Part shown: piece by piece, positions 43,380 to 52,236 of the stretch
Layout: each line of letters begins with the position of its first letter
Position numbering within the stretch: the first letter of the stretch is position 1
Assembly: GCA_043801445.1 (NCBI GenBank)
Contig: JAZDMB010000033.1
Location: forward strand, 1 to 64,000
From: JAZDFP01 sp043801445
GTDB taxonomy: Bacteria > Planctomycetota > MHYJ01 > JACQXL01
DNA: 64,000 nucleotides
Reading direction: 5' to 3'
Notes under the pieces: generated by a model
Seen by the model: only the letters and a program-made list of their open reading frames with translations
The model's database searches: none
What the model was told of the DNA's origin: nothing
Translations under genes and position numbers: made by a program

Positions 43380-44363
43380 TTTAATATCTCCTTATTTAAT
43401 TACAGGAATACAATATTATGATAATTCGGGGGATGCCATATTCCCCGGATTCATTTAGCGACGCATACCGCTCTGAATAGCAAAGCAGTTTTATCGCCCC
43501 AATTTCACTCGTGCCTCGTAGCGCCCGTACGGGTGCAAGTAGCATAAGAATTACTATCTTTAAAATATGGATTTCTGATGATGAAGATAACATAAACTTT
43601 TTACCGTAAAGGTCAAGATTTAGCCCTGAAAATGGTTTATAACGCGAATAATTCACAAGCAATTATGTCAGTTATGCTCGTAACCCCTTATGAAATAAAG
43701 GGTGAGAGCATTCCTGAGGGTTATTCTGTCTCAACAAACTGTCAACTTCATAAAGCGTTTATGAATAATGCGGGACAAAAGATAAAAAGTTTAGAATTCA
43801 ATGGAGTATTAAGATTCCATCATAGTTATAACTCTTTGATATTATTACAGTTACAATATGGTGATAATTCAGACGGTGGGGGGTAGGGTATCCTCCCATA
43901 CCCAACAATTACAAGTGGTGCACCATTGAGTATTACTTGCTATCCTACCTAATAATAGAACCTATTCCAGTCAGTGCGTCTGAGTATGCCTTGCAATAGT
44001 ACATCCCTTACCGGATGGTGTCAGGGAGTGTCCCAGATAATCACAGTAGATATGCCAGTAAATGCGTCTCAATATGCCGCTTGATTGCGGTAGCCGTCCC
44101 CTTAAACGCAAGTTAGTATGCCTTGAAATAGCGGGTCCCGTCCTTGTAAGTAACGGATAGTATCCTATGAAATAGCAAATGCTATACTATTAAGTTAGAG
44201 AGGGCATACTAATAAATCCCTTGTAGTATACTAGTTGAATTAAGCAGATAAAAACCAGTTTTTGTTGATTTTGGCAGTGGGTTGATTAGAATCACAATAG
44301 AGTATGCCAAATAAATATCAGGATTCGTCTGACCGGATATCAAGTCGGGCAGGAGATAATTTT
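43380..44363. other. Gene-free tract with degenerate 43-44-bp periodic repeats
   Basis: No convincing gene. From about 43876 (GGGGGGTAGGGTATCC, related to 6325-6343) to 44240 the words AGTATGCCTTG and ATATGCC recur with steps close to 43-44 bases: ATGCC ends near 43990, 44078 and 44121, and TGCGTCT occurs at about 43974 and 44062. A CGTACGGG palindrome lies near 43527. The tract separates divergent genes, so promoters may be here, but none is clear. Confidence 0.55.
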
Positions 44364-46139
44364 ATGAAAGCCAGAACTTATTCTTTATTATTAATGGCCA
44401 GTTTTTTACTTGTCATTATTAGTATTTTGCCGGCGATGGTTACACCACAAGCATCAATGAGGCTCGTCCCGTTAGGGATAAAAGCAAATCAATCAGAGTC
44501 GTCTGATGATAAAGTAGGCTTAACTCACGCCTACGGCGGATCTACCGAAAGCACAGAGCAGCAAGAAAGGATTGCATCCGACCAAATTAAAGAGATATCC
44601 GGGGATGAAAAATTGTGGAGTGAACAGAAGACGAAAATTACACAAAAAGTCAGTGTCTATCAATATGTTGATGCAATTTCTTCGCTGACGAGTTTTATGA
44701 AATACATAATTAATGAAGACCTGAAGCAAGAGATAAATTATTGCCTGTCGGACCTGAAAGATGAAATGACTTTGTTTAACAATATGGCAAAGAATTTATC
44801 CACTCAGGGTAAACGCCAGAAGATTGTCCTGAATAACAAGGATATCTGGATAATCAAGGCGGACGAAAACGGGTTTGATGGTTCTTTCGCCGGAGTAAGC
44901 GGCAGTGTTTACAAACGTCAGTGGAAGGAAATTCCACCTAAAACAGTTTATGAATTATTTCCTAATAAGCTTTCCAAACCTGCCCGACCGTCAGACGGAT
45001 GGGACAACTTCTATTTAGCGCTTTTTTGTTATAGTCATAATCTTTTCAAAGAAGGTGAGAGAATATTAATTAATTGTCTAAAGCAGTATCCGGAACAACA
45101 GGAGCGGATTAGCCGCTTTGTCGCTCGCTATCGGAATGTCCCTTTCCCGCCCGGTGGTTTTTGTGAATACGAAAAGAAAATAATACCGGTTGAAGAAAAA
45201 TCATATCTGGAGAAAGGCTATGTTCAGTATCAGGAAAAATGGATGCCTTATAAAGAGATGATGGAGGCTAAAGGTTTTGTCAACTACCAGGGTAAATGGG
45301 TTACGACTGACGAGAAAGCCAAGCAGGAATTCAATGAAAATAATCTGGAAGCGCTTAAGAATTTGTTGGCGCCCAAAGGTATTATCGATGAACCCGGTGC
45401 GGACAAGGAAAATCTGCCTTGGGACAAGGCGCGCACCAAAGAAACAGACCACTATGTGATTACCACCAATCTGACATCGGAAGCTTTGGATGACATATGT
45501 TTCCTTATGGAATGCTTTTTCTTTGAGGCATCACGGATATTCAAATTTTATAATGCGCCTAACTATAAACTGAAGGTTTGTGTCTTCAAGAACAATAATG
45601 AATACGACAAGAACGGCGGAATCTTCGGCTCGGGCGGTGTTTTTATGGGGGACCGGATACTCACATTTTACCAGCCGGCCGGTACCACCTCGGTATTGTT
45701 GCATGAAGGCACTCATCAGTTTGTCCATATGGTGTGCAGTTCCAAGGTCCCGCTTTGGATTCACGAGGGATTAGCCGGATATTATGAATCAAGCAAGTTT
45801 GAAGGGACGTCTCTCAAGACTAATATTATAAATCAGGAAAGGCTCAAAAAGATGCAGGAGCGGATTAGTCAAAAGACCACATCCACCTTTGATGATATAA
45901 TTAATTTAGATGTCGGTTTCAGCGGCTATGAATATGCCCATAGCTGGAGCCTGATTTATTTCTTTATGAATTATAAGAATGGTCAGTATGCCAATTCCTT
46001 TGATAAATATTTTCAGGGAATAAAGAGTGAAGGGATTAACAGTATTGCCCAGCATAATGAACTATTCGAGAAAACGTTTAATGAAAAAATAGACGTAATA
46101 GAGCGCCAGTGGGAAGACTATATTCTAAATCTGAAATAA
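44364..46139 (+). CDS. Secreted gluzincin-like metalloprotease domain protein
   Basis: The start is set at the ATG at 44364, which has AGGAG nine bases upstream and a signal peptide (MKARTYSLLLMASFLLVIISIL), giving 591 residues. The frame is open a further 20 codons upstream. Two tandem KGYVQYQEKWMPYKE / KGFVNYQGKWVTTDE motifs lie near 275-320. The C-terminal third has His447-Glu448-x2-His451 (LHEGTHQFVH) followed by WIHEGLAGYYE, the layout of M48/M1-type or DUF1570 peptidases. The stretch KPARPSDGWD near 206-215 is encoded by a palindrome at 44979-45003. Substrate unknown. Confidence 0.8.
   Translation: MKARTYSLLLMASFLLVIISILPAMVTPQASMRLVPLGIKANQSESSDDKVGLTHAYGGSTESTEQQERIASDQIKEISGDEKLWSEQKTKITQKVSVYQYVDAISSLTSFMKYIINEDLKQEINYCLSDLKDEMTLFNNMAKNLSTQGKRQKIVLNNKDIWIIKADENGFDGSFAGVSGSVYKRQWKEIPPKTVYELFPNKLSKPARPSDGWDNFYLALFCYSHNLFKEGERILINCLKQYPEQQERISRFVARYRNVPFPPGGFCEYEKKIIPVEEKSYLEKGYVQYQEKWMPYKEMMEAKGFVNYQGKWVTTDEKAKQEFNENNLEALKNLLAPKGIIDEPGADKENLPWDKARTKETDHYVITTNLTSEALDDICFLMECFFFEASRIFKFYNAPNYKLKVCVFKNNNEYDKNGGIFGSGGVFMGDRILTFYQPAGTTSVLLHEGTHQFVHMVCSSKVPLWIHEGLAGYYESSKFEGTSLKTNIINQERLKKMQERISQKTTSTFDDIINLDVGFSGYEYAHSWSLIYFFMNYKNGQYANSFDKYFQGIKSEGINSIAQHNELFEKTFNEKIDVIERQWEDYILNLK
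44979..45003. repeat. 25-bp PAR-family palindrome variant in the metalloprotease gene
   Basis: CCTGCCCGACCGTC-AGACGGATGGG keeps the family's left arm and a shortened right arm. It is read P-A-R-P-S-D-G-W, in the same frame as in argC and the acetyl-CoA synthetase gene. Confidence 0.6.
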
Positions 46140-46220
46140 ATCATGTAGGAATCTGAATCTGCCACCCGTACGGGATAGAACGCAAATAAACGCAGAGCCT
46201 TACGGCTACGCGGATTAATA

Positions 46221-46269
46221 TTTAAGGGAATCCATGAGGACAGGAATTGTAATCTTGGTTTCCTTATAA
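46221..46269. repeat. Short MITE-like copy without nested palindrome
   Basis: TTTAAGGGAATCCATGAGGA to GGTTTCCTTATAA corresponds to the ends and core of the 90-bp element but lacks the segment with the 30-bp palindrome. It lies between two convergent genes, in a spacer that also has CCCGTACGGG palindromes near 46162. Confidence 0.55.
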
Positions 46270-46325
46270 AAATTATCTGCTAAAATCTGTGTTTTATTCG
46301 GCGGATACGGGATAGAAAGTTCACT

Positions 46326-47738
46326 TCAGGTTTGCGCCGATAGGATGTTCACCAATGTTTTATCAGCAGAGGTCATTGCCCGAGAAAATATTCCCAGGTT
46401 TCTAACACTTTGTTCAGTAGTATAGGTAATCAAACCTTTTGATTTTGGGATGGAAATATTATTAAGTCCCAACAAAGCGCTTTCTATAGCGGTGTAGGTT
46501 GCATTAGCTACTTTCAAGGCACAGCCTACTTTTGCGCCGTCGCAGATTATTCCTGCCGAAGACCCCAACATATTTTTAATAGTAGAGTCTATCTGGTTGG
46601 TCCTGCCTTTTAAGTAATATGCGATTCCGGCGGCGGCACCGACACCTGCTTTGACAATACAACCGCATAAAGGTGTTAAATATCCGATGTGATAGGTGGT
46701 ATAAGCTGTCACCAGGCAGGAAAGCGCCAATGATTTAACGAGTCGTTCTTCATCTAATAACCCGCGATTTTGGGCAACAGAGCCAACCGGTAATAAGGCA
46801 GTTAATCCCTGGTTGCCGCTTCCTGATAATGACATTACTTCAAGAGGGACGCCTGACATCCTGGTTTCTACGGCTGAAGCCGTATCCAACTGGGCGTGGT
46901 AAACCAGGTCGTTATTTAATATTTTACGTCGGACCAGGTTTTGCAGACTGCCGGTTAATCCATTACGGTAATGTTTTAACCCATACTGACTTAGCCGTTG
47001 ATTTATCTGTAAACTATTTCTTATGTGTTGTTTATCTTTAGCGGTTAAATATTCTACCAAATGAACTAATTGTGCCAGAGATAAATTACCCAATTCTTTC
47101 ATTGCCGGACTGAATGAGTTATTTATACTCTGTTTTGACAATTGATGAATAATCCTATTATTGCGTTTTATCAGGGAGACATTAAAGTGCTGGTATTCAA
47201 TAACCACGGTTGCCGAATTATTTTTAGTAAGCAATTGAACCTCAAAATAAGGACTGATTTCTCTGTCTTCCAATGTTTTTATTTCAATCTTATTGTGATG
47301 TATCAGATTGATTGCCTGGGCCGTATCTGTTTTGGTTAATTGTTTAAAGATAGTCAGTTTGTCTGATGGATTGCCGAAGATTCCCAGTGCCGCGGCATAG
47401 GCAAGACCTTTTAGATTCTTACCAACTGGTATCTGGGCAACAAAACCATTTTTATAAACGTTTCGGTCAACTGTAACAATAATCCGTTTAATCTGATGGG
47501 GTAAGATTTTTTGATATGATAATGGTTTACTTATTTGGAAGGGCGCTGGGATTTTACCAATAAGTATGTGATAAGCCAGAGCCGATGCATATGCCAAAGC
47601 GCTTAGTTCCGTACAACCCACCGAGGGCACCAATTGTTCATTTAAAATAGTGCTTAAGAGTGATGGATTGGGTAATAAAGAATAACCTTTTACCAAAGAT
47701 TTAATAGGGGCTTTTGTGATACTGTTATTTTTCTTCAT
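46326..47738 (-). CDS. L-cysteine desulfidase family protein (CyuA/UPF0597-like)
   Basis: A 470-residue protein of the family that includes archaeal and enterobacterial L-cysteine desulfidase, an Fe-S enzyme splitting cysteine into sulfide, ammonia and pyruvate. Family marks are Cys42 in SVGCTELSALAYA, TPLCGCIVKAGVGAAAG, and GIICDGAKVGCALKV, which together supply cluster ligands. The N-terminal 35 residues are longer than usual. It ends the arsR-led minus-strand run, 53 bases after acr3. Sulfide from cysteine could bear on arsenic chemistry, but membership of the operon is not certain. Confidence 0.8.
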   Translation of the reverse strand: MKKNNSITKAPIKSLVKGYSLLPNPSLLSTILNEQLVPSVGCTELSALAYASALAYHILIGKIPAPFQISKPLSYQKILPHQIKRIIVTVDRNVYKNGFVAQIPVGKNLKGLAYAAALGIFGNPSDKLTIFKQLTKTDTAQAINLIHHNKIEIKTLEDREISPYFEVQLLTKNNSATVVIEYQHFNVSLIKRNNRIIHQLSKQSINNSFSPAMKELGNLSLAQLVHLVEYLTAKDKQHIRNSLQINQRLSQYGLKHYRNGLTGSLQNLVRRKILNNDLVYHAQLDTASAVETRMSGVPLEVMSLSGSGNQGLTALLPVGSVAQNRGLLDEERLVKSLALSCLVTAYTTYHIGYLTPLCGCIVKAGVGAAAGIAYYLKGRTNQIDSTIKNMLGSSAGIICDGAKVGCALKVANATYTAIESALLGLNNISIPKSKGLITYTTEQSVRNLGIFSRAMTSADKTLVNILSAQT

Positions 47739-47791
47739 TGCATTCTCAATACGGATTATATCATTATTAATTATATTCTTCCAGATAACAT

Positions 47792-48832
47792 TTAATTATT
47801 TTGATAATAACGCCGTTTAATAAAGAATGCAACGTTAACCAGGCCAATCATTACGGGCACTTCTACCAATGGTCCAATCACCGCGGCAAAAGCCACACCG
47901 GACGAAATACCGAATACCGCTACTGCTACCGCAATCGCCAGTTCGAAATTATTACTGGCAGCAGTAAATGATAGTGTTGTGCTTTGTTCATAATTAGCGC
48001 CTACCTTTTTACTCATATAAAACGAGACCAGAAACATCACCACAAAATAAATCAGTAAGGGAATGGCAATGCGCACTACGTCAATCGGCAGGTTGACGAT
48101 ATATTCACCCTTGAGCGAGAACATTACAATAATCGTGAACAGCAACGCAACCAAAGTAATCGGACTGATGACCGGAATAAATTTATTCTCGTACCAATCT
48201 TTATTAATCAATTTTATCAACGTAAATCTTGTAATCATCCCGGCCAGAAAGGGAATGCCCAGATATATAAAAACGCTCTTGGCGATTTGGCTGATGGTAA
48301 TCTGGACCGCTACTCCCTGTAAGCCAAACCAGGTGGGTAGAATGGTGATGAATACCCAGGCGTAGACTGAGAAGAACAGAACCTGAAATATGGAGTTAAA
48401 TGCGACCAGTCCCGCGGCGTATTCGGTATCGCCTTTAGCCAGTTCGTTCCAGACAATCACCATCGCAATACAACGCGCCAGCCCAATCATTATCAAACCA
48501 ACCATATAATCCGGATAACCGCGCAGGAAAATAATTGCCAGGGCAAACATCAGAATCGGACCAATTACCCAGTTCTGCACCAAAGAAAGCAGAAGCACCT
48601 TGAAATTCCTGAAGACATCACCTAATTCTTCATATTTGACTTTAGCCAGAGGCGGATACATCATCAGGATTAAACCGATAGCAATCGGAATATTAGTCGT
48701 GCCTGATTGGAATGTGTTCCAGAAATTCACAATTTGCGGGATGAAATATCCCATCCCGACGCCGATAATCATTGCCAGAAATATCCACAAGGTCAAAAAG
48801 CGGTCTAAGAATGATAATCTTTTTTCTTTCAT
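47792..48832 (-). CDS. acr3: Arsenite efflux transporter Acr3
   Basis: A 346-residue inner-membrane protein with about ten hydrophobic segments. The family sequence GLARCIAMVIVWNELAKGD contains the conserved Cys121 needed for arsenite transport in Acr3 proteins, and ASNNFELAIAVAVAVFG is also typical. It exports arsenite, and antimonite in some members. The gene follows the CcdA-like gene after a 166-base spacer with CACAAAG/CTCTGTG word repeats. No arsC is found here, though the run has several thioredoxin-type proteins. Confidence 0.92.
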   Translation of the reverse strand: MKEKRLSFLDRFLTLWIFLAMIIGVGMGYFIPQIVNFWNTFQSGTTNIPIAIGLILMMYPPLAKVKYEELGDVFRNFKVLLLSLVQNWVIGPILMFALAIIFLRGYPDYMVGLIMIGLARCIAMVIVWNELAKGDTEYAAGLVAFNSIFQVLFFSVYAWVFITILPTWFGLQGVAVQITISQIAKSVFIYLGIPFLAGMITRFTLIKLINKDWYENKFIPVISPITLVALLFTIIVMFSLKGEYIVNLPIDVVRIAIPLLIYFVVMFLVSFYMSKKVGANYEQSTTLSFTAASNNFELAIAVAVAVFGISSGVAFAAVIGPLVEVPVMIGLVNVAFFIKRRYYQNN

Positions 48833-48998
48833 ATATAAAATCCTTTACCACAAAGAACACAAAGTATTCTTCTTTCTGTGTTAATCTGCCTGCCTACTTG
48901 GTGGTTTATTTCTTTCTTGTACTCATACCCCCTTTATAAAATTACCGTGTTCATCTGCGTCCTATGTGTCTCTGTGTTCTCTGTGGCAAACGAATTCA

Positions 48999-49694
48999 TT
49001 AAGCGCTCCAAATAAGATAAATCCCGCCCAGGATTACCAAGACACCACATATCTTTTTTATTATTATCGTGCTTTTGGATGATTCGGTCCAGTTTAAATA
49101 CGACTGCACCCATTTGGTGCTGGTGCCGGCAATAATAATCACCGAACAATGTCCTATTCCGTAAGCAAGTAACAAAGCGGTGGCATAAACAAAATTGGTT
49201 GATGCGACCTTAAAAGTCACTCCCAGCACCGGAGCCATATAAGCGAATGTGCAGGGACCCAAAGCAATTCCGAAGATTAAACCCAGCAGGAACGCGGCCA
49301 GCCAACCTTTCTTCTGGCTCTGTGATGAAGTGCCGGACCAGGGCATAGGAATCAAGCCAAGCAAGTGTAGTCCGACAAGGAAAAATATAACAGCCACTAT
49401 ATAGTTTCCGTAACCGCCGATATCGCCAATCATTCGCCCGATTCCGGCAGTAATCAAGCCGATTAATCCGATGGTAATCAGAATGCCGGCGGCAAACAGG
49501 GATGAGAGCCCCAATGCCTTGGGAACTGTCATATCTCGGCGCTCGCTGATGAAACCGACAATCAGCGGGATACTGGATAGGTGGCACGGGCTTAATAGGA
49601 TGCTCAAAATGCCCCAGGCAAAAGACGCCGCAATGGCTATATGCGGAGCCGCATTAAGCCAGTATGTCAATTTAGTAAATATTTCCTGGAGCAT
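48999..49694 (-). CDS. CcdA/DsbD-type transmembrane thiol transporter
   Basis: A 231-residue protein with six membrane helices. Cys37 (LLSPCHLSSIPLIVG) and Cys148 (ALGPCTFAYMAPVLG) are the redox pair that carries reducing power from cytoplasmic thioredoxin across the membrane. Its start shares one base with the stop of the upstream thioredoxin-domain gene, so the two are translationally coupled. The likely job is to keep the two extracytoplasmic thioredoxins of this run reduced. Confidence 0.88.
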   Translation of the reverse strand: MLQEIFTKLTYWLNAAPHIAIAASFAWGILSILLSPCHLSSIPLIVGFISERRDMTVPKALGLSSLFAAGILITIGLIGLITAGIGRMIGDIGGYGNYIVAVIFFLVGLHLLGLIPMPWSGTSSQSQKKGWLAAFLLGLIFGIALGPCTFAYMAPVLGVTFKVASTNFVYATALLLAYGIGHCSVIIIAGTSTKWVQSYLNWTESSKSTIIIKKICGVLVILGGIYLIWSA

Positions 49695-50635
49695 TATTTT
49701 ATTCCCATCTCACTTAGTTTCTTTTCAATTTCATCCTGCGGGAAAAAGCCCGTATGCTTAAATACCTCTTTGCCCTGTTTGTCGAAAAAGATTTGCACAG
49801 GTATAGACTGGATACCGTAACGGGCTGCCAAAATCTGTTCTTTGCCCACATGAATGAAAAGAACATTAACTTTATTCTCGTATTTCTTCTTAAGGGTTTC
49901 AAGAATAGGAGCCATCATATCGCAAGGCCGGCAACCGATTGAACCGAAGTCTATCAATGAAGGGTTTCCGCTTGAACGCGCCTTGTCTACCGGATTGTCA
50001 CGAGCAGTCACATTCTGTTTATCTAACCACATCTTGTCAACTTCAATAACAATCCGTTGTCCCATAGTCCGAATATGTTCATCTATTGAGTCTTGCTGTT
50101 TCTGTTGCAGCACATATTGTTTAAGGTCATTCTTTACCTGTTCCAGAGTTGCTCCGCCGCACATATCCTTATTTTTTTCGTAAAAGTCTTTAACCTCACT
50201 GTCCGTTACCGTAACTTTTTCCGTAATTGGTTTGAGATATTCCTGAATGATTTCTTTATCTGATTTTCCTTTCAGGTCTTTCTTAGCTATAATCGCCGCA
50301 GCTCGAGATTCTTGGATAAGAATCTTTTCAGTGCCGGTCTGCTCCAACAGAAAGAAAGCATTTTTCATTAGTTGCTCTCGGATTTCGTCTGATGCTTTTG
50401 ACATTTCAGCGTTTAAGTCCCCGACAGTAATCTTGAGTTCACCCGCCTGGAGAAGAACTTCTTTAGGCAATACAATCACTTTAGCAAAAGTAAGTATCCC
50501 CGAGGCAAGACCGGGATAGGTTGAATCTATAGTTGGCTGGGGAACTGGCTTGGTTGTTTCCTCTGCCCATATAAATCCTATTGCTAAAATAATAGGGCAT
50601 AGTATTATTCCATAAAACATATTGCTTTTTTTCAT
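49694..50635 (-). CDS. Secreted protein with SurA-like N-terminal region and thioredoxin domain
   Basis: A 313-residue protein. A signal peptide or anchor (MKKSNMFYGIILCPIILAIGFIWA) is followed by a helical region at about 65-205 similar to the SurA/PpiC chaperone part, without a clear isomerase core. A thioredoxin fold (about 212-313) has the active site Cys235-Arg-Pro-Cys238 and cis-Pro in SIPVQIFF. The NPVDKARSSG lead-in is shared with the next thioredoxin (NPLERALKSG), so the two are paralogues. Probably a periplasmic reductase or isomerase served by the coupled CcdA-like protein. Confidence 0.82.
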   Translation of the reverse strand: MKKSNMFYGIILCPIILAIGFIWAEETTKPVPQPTIDSTYPGLASGILTFAKVIVLPKEVLLQAGELKITVGDLNAEMSKASDEIREQLMKNAFFLLEQTGTEKILIQESRAAAIIAKKDLKGKSDKEIIQEYLKPITEKVTVTDSEVKDFYEKNKDMCGGATLEQVKNDLKQYVLQQKQQDSIDEHIRTMGQRIVIEVDKMWLDKQNVTARDNPVDKARSSGNPSLIDFGSIGCRPCDMMAPILETLKKKYENKVNVLFIHVGKEQILAARYGIQSIPVQIFFDKQGKEVFKHTGFFPQDEIEKKLSEMGIK

Positions 50636-50647
50636 AATCTTTCTCCT

Positions 50648-51130
50648 TTACTTTGCGCCTAATTCTTCTAATTTGGCTACGATTTCTTCCTTAGGAAAAA
50701 AACCTTCGTGTCTCATGACTTCCTTGCCCGATTTATCAAAGAATAGCTGGGTTGGAATCATCTGGATACCGTATTGAGTTGTTAAATCACTGTATTCGTC
50801 TATATCAAATATAAATATCTCTGCTTTGCCTTTATATGTCTGCATCAATTCCTCCAGAATCGGTTTCATCATCTTGCAGGGAATACATTTACCCCGGCCG
50901 AAATCAGCCACGACCGGTATACCGCTTTTTAATGCACGCTCCAGTGGGTTGCCAGTATTTTTATTAGTTATAGGTAATTCAGTTGTTATTGGCGCTATTT
51001 GTTTAAGTTTATAAGTATTCTTCCAATAAATTACTGCACCTATTACCATAATAACCAGAATCAAAATAATGAAACCTACTAATTTAAGCCAAAAGAAAAA
51101 ACTTAATTGAGTTGTTTTTTTGTCTTCCAT
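50648..51130 (-). CDS. Membrane-anchored thioredoxin
   Basis: A 160-residue protein. I use the ATG at 51130 (MEDKKTTQLS) because AGGGAG precedes it; the in-frame ATG at 51145 lies inside a MITE remnant. One membrane helix (about 12-36) tethers a thioredoxin domain with Cys82-Ile-Pro-Cys85 and MIPTQLFF. The domain faces the periplasm. The gene lies 12 bases before the SurA/thioredoxin gene. Confidence 0.88.
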   Translation of the reverse strand: MEDKKTTQLSFFFWLKLVGFIILILVIMVIGAVIYWKNTYKLKQIAPITTELPITNKNTGNPLERALKSGIPVVADFGRGKCIPCKMMKPILEELMQTYKGKAEIFIFDIDEYSDLTTQYGIQMIPTQLFFDKSGKEVMRHEGFFPKEEIVAKLEELGAK

Positions 51131-51140
51131 AATATCTCCC

Positions 51141-51167
51141 TTCATGGTTTCATGACTTCCTTATAAA
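51141..51167. repeat. MITE-like end overlapping an alternative start codon
   Basis: On the minus strand TTTATAAGGAAGTCATGAAA matches one end of the 90-bp element. It supplies the upstream ATG at 51145 and lies within the leader of the membrane thioredoxin gene. Confidence 0.45.
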
Positions 51168-51202
51168 CGATATTCGCTGTAATTTATCTGTTATTTATAG
51201 TC

Positions 51203-51448
51203 TCATTTTACCACTTTCGAGGCAATTATACTGGTAATCTCTGCCTTGCTAGGTAGTTTGCCTGACAACTTGACCTCGCCGTCAATTACCAGCGCCGGCG
51301 TCATCATCACGCCGTAATTTATTATATCCTGAATCTTTTCCACCTTTACTATATCCGCCAGGATGCCCAGTTCCTTAACCGCCTCAGTAGTTACTTCAAA
51401 TAATTTCTTACATTTAGGGCAGCCGGTTCCTAAGATTTCTATTTTCAT
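51203..51448 (-). CDS. Small redox-active disulfide protein (TM0996/MTH895 family)
   Basis: An 81-residue thioredoxin-like protein with the active site Cys10-Pro-Lys-Cys13 close to the N terminus and MMTPALVIDGEVKLSGKLPS. I use the ATG at 51448 because GGAG stands eight bases ahead; an ATG four codons upstream overlaps that site. This family is frequently encoded with PF03773-type permeases, as here. It has no signal peptide, so it is cytoplasmic. Confidence 0.88.
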   Translation of the reverse strand: MKIEILGTGCPKCKKLFEVTTEAVKELGILADIVKVEKIQDIINYGVMMTPALVIDGEVKLSGKLPSKAEITSIIASKVVK

Positions 51449-51460
51449 ACTTTTCTCCAT

Positions 51461-51600
51461 ATATAAGATTTAGCCACTCCCGAATGAACCCCATTCCTTT
51501 GGTAGAGCATCGGGATCCCGAAGCAACTTCTTTGGATAGCCCATCGGGAAAAGACACAAAAAACACAAAGAATTTTCCTGTGAACTCTATACCTCTGTGG
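51461..51600. other. Spacer with palindrome and word repeats
   Basis: It holds GAGCATCGGGATCCCGAAG (51506-51524), the word GGATAGCCCATCGGG (51534-51548) and CACAAAAAACACAAAG. These are shared with the spacers at 5589-5640 and 57136-57190. No gene is seen. Confidence 0.45.
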
Positions 51601-52191
51601 TTAATATTCGTGCAATTCGTTTCTATTCGTGGTTAAATTTTGGGCAAATGGTTCCGGCACCGAATAACCGCAGGATTTTAATAATTTAATAAGTTCGTCC
51701 CTCTTTTCATTATATTTCCCAGAAAATAAATCTGCACAAACCATAATGTTTTTTTCTTCCGATATTAATTTTATGGCAAAAGCCATGCAGGCCGGTTCGT
51801 TGCATTTCTTGCAATTCGTGGCAGGCAGTAATTTATAAATATCCAGAGGTAATAATGTTTTTCTGCGTTCATAATTCGGGGTAATGCTATTCTTACGGGT
51901 ATAACAATCGTTGACCATGTTTTTAAACCAATCAACCAACTCATTTGCTTCTTTTAAATTAACAACTTTTCCAGCCGCTAATTGTTTTGCCTGTATGCCG
52001 ATTAACCTGCCATCTCTCTTTAAAGTTATACTCGGGGCGTTATGATTATAGATAGCGTCTTCCATAATCGCATTCAAATAAGGCATTATTTTAGAAATAT
52101 CCATATCTAATTCTGCAATAAATCGTATCCGTTCCGGCATTGCAATACACGGCATTGTCTGAATTATTTTCACTTCATTTAAATAAGGCAT
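51601..52191 (-). CDS. Fe-S cluster domain protein, unknown role
   Basis: A 196-residue protein. The C-terminal part has Cys127-x2-Cys130-x4-Cys135-x16-Cys152 (LLPATNCKKCNEPACMAFAI), the four-cysteine Fe-S module of the corrinoid Fe-S protein large subunit and RnfB-like proteins (PF04060 type). The N-terminal 115 residues have no family I recognise. It sits between the permease and the small disulfide protein in the same direction, so it probably takes part in the same redox process. No signal peptide. Confidence 0.75.
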   Translation of the reverse strand: MPYLNEVKIIQTMPCIAMPERIRFIAELDMDISKIMPYLNAIMEDAIYNHNAPSITLKRDGRLIGIQAKQLAAGKVVNLKEANELVDWFKNMVNDCYTRKNSITPNYERRKTLLPLDIYKLLPATNCKKCNEPACMAFAIKLISEEKNIMVCADLFSGKYNEKRDELIKLLKSCGYSVPEPFAQNLTTNRNELHEY

Positions 52192-52236
52192 TAATACTAC
52201 TCCGTGCCCTCTGTGGTCAATCTGTTTAATCTGTGG

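Noticed and set aside
43632..43886. 84-codon open frame in the gene-free tract
   Set aside because: No ribosome binding site, and it runs into the G-rich repeat motif; composition is not protein-like.
51130..51145. Upstream ATG at 51145 as the start of the membrane thioredoxin
   Set aside because: It lies within a MITE-like end, while the ATG at 51130 has an AGGGAG site at good distance.
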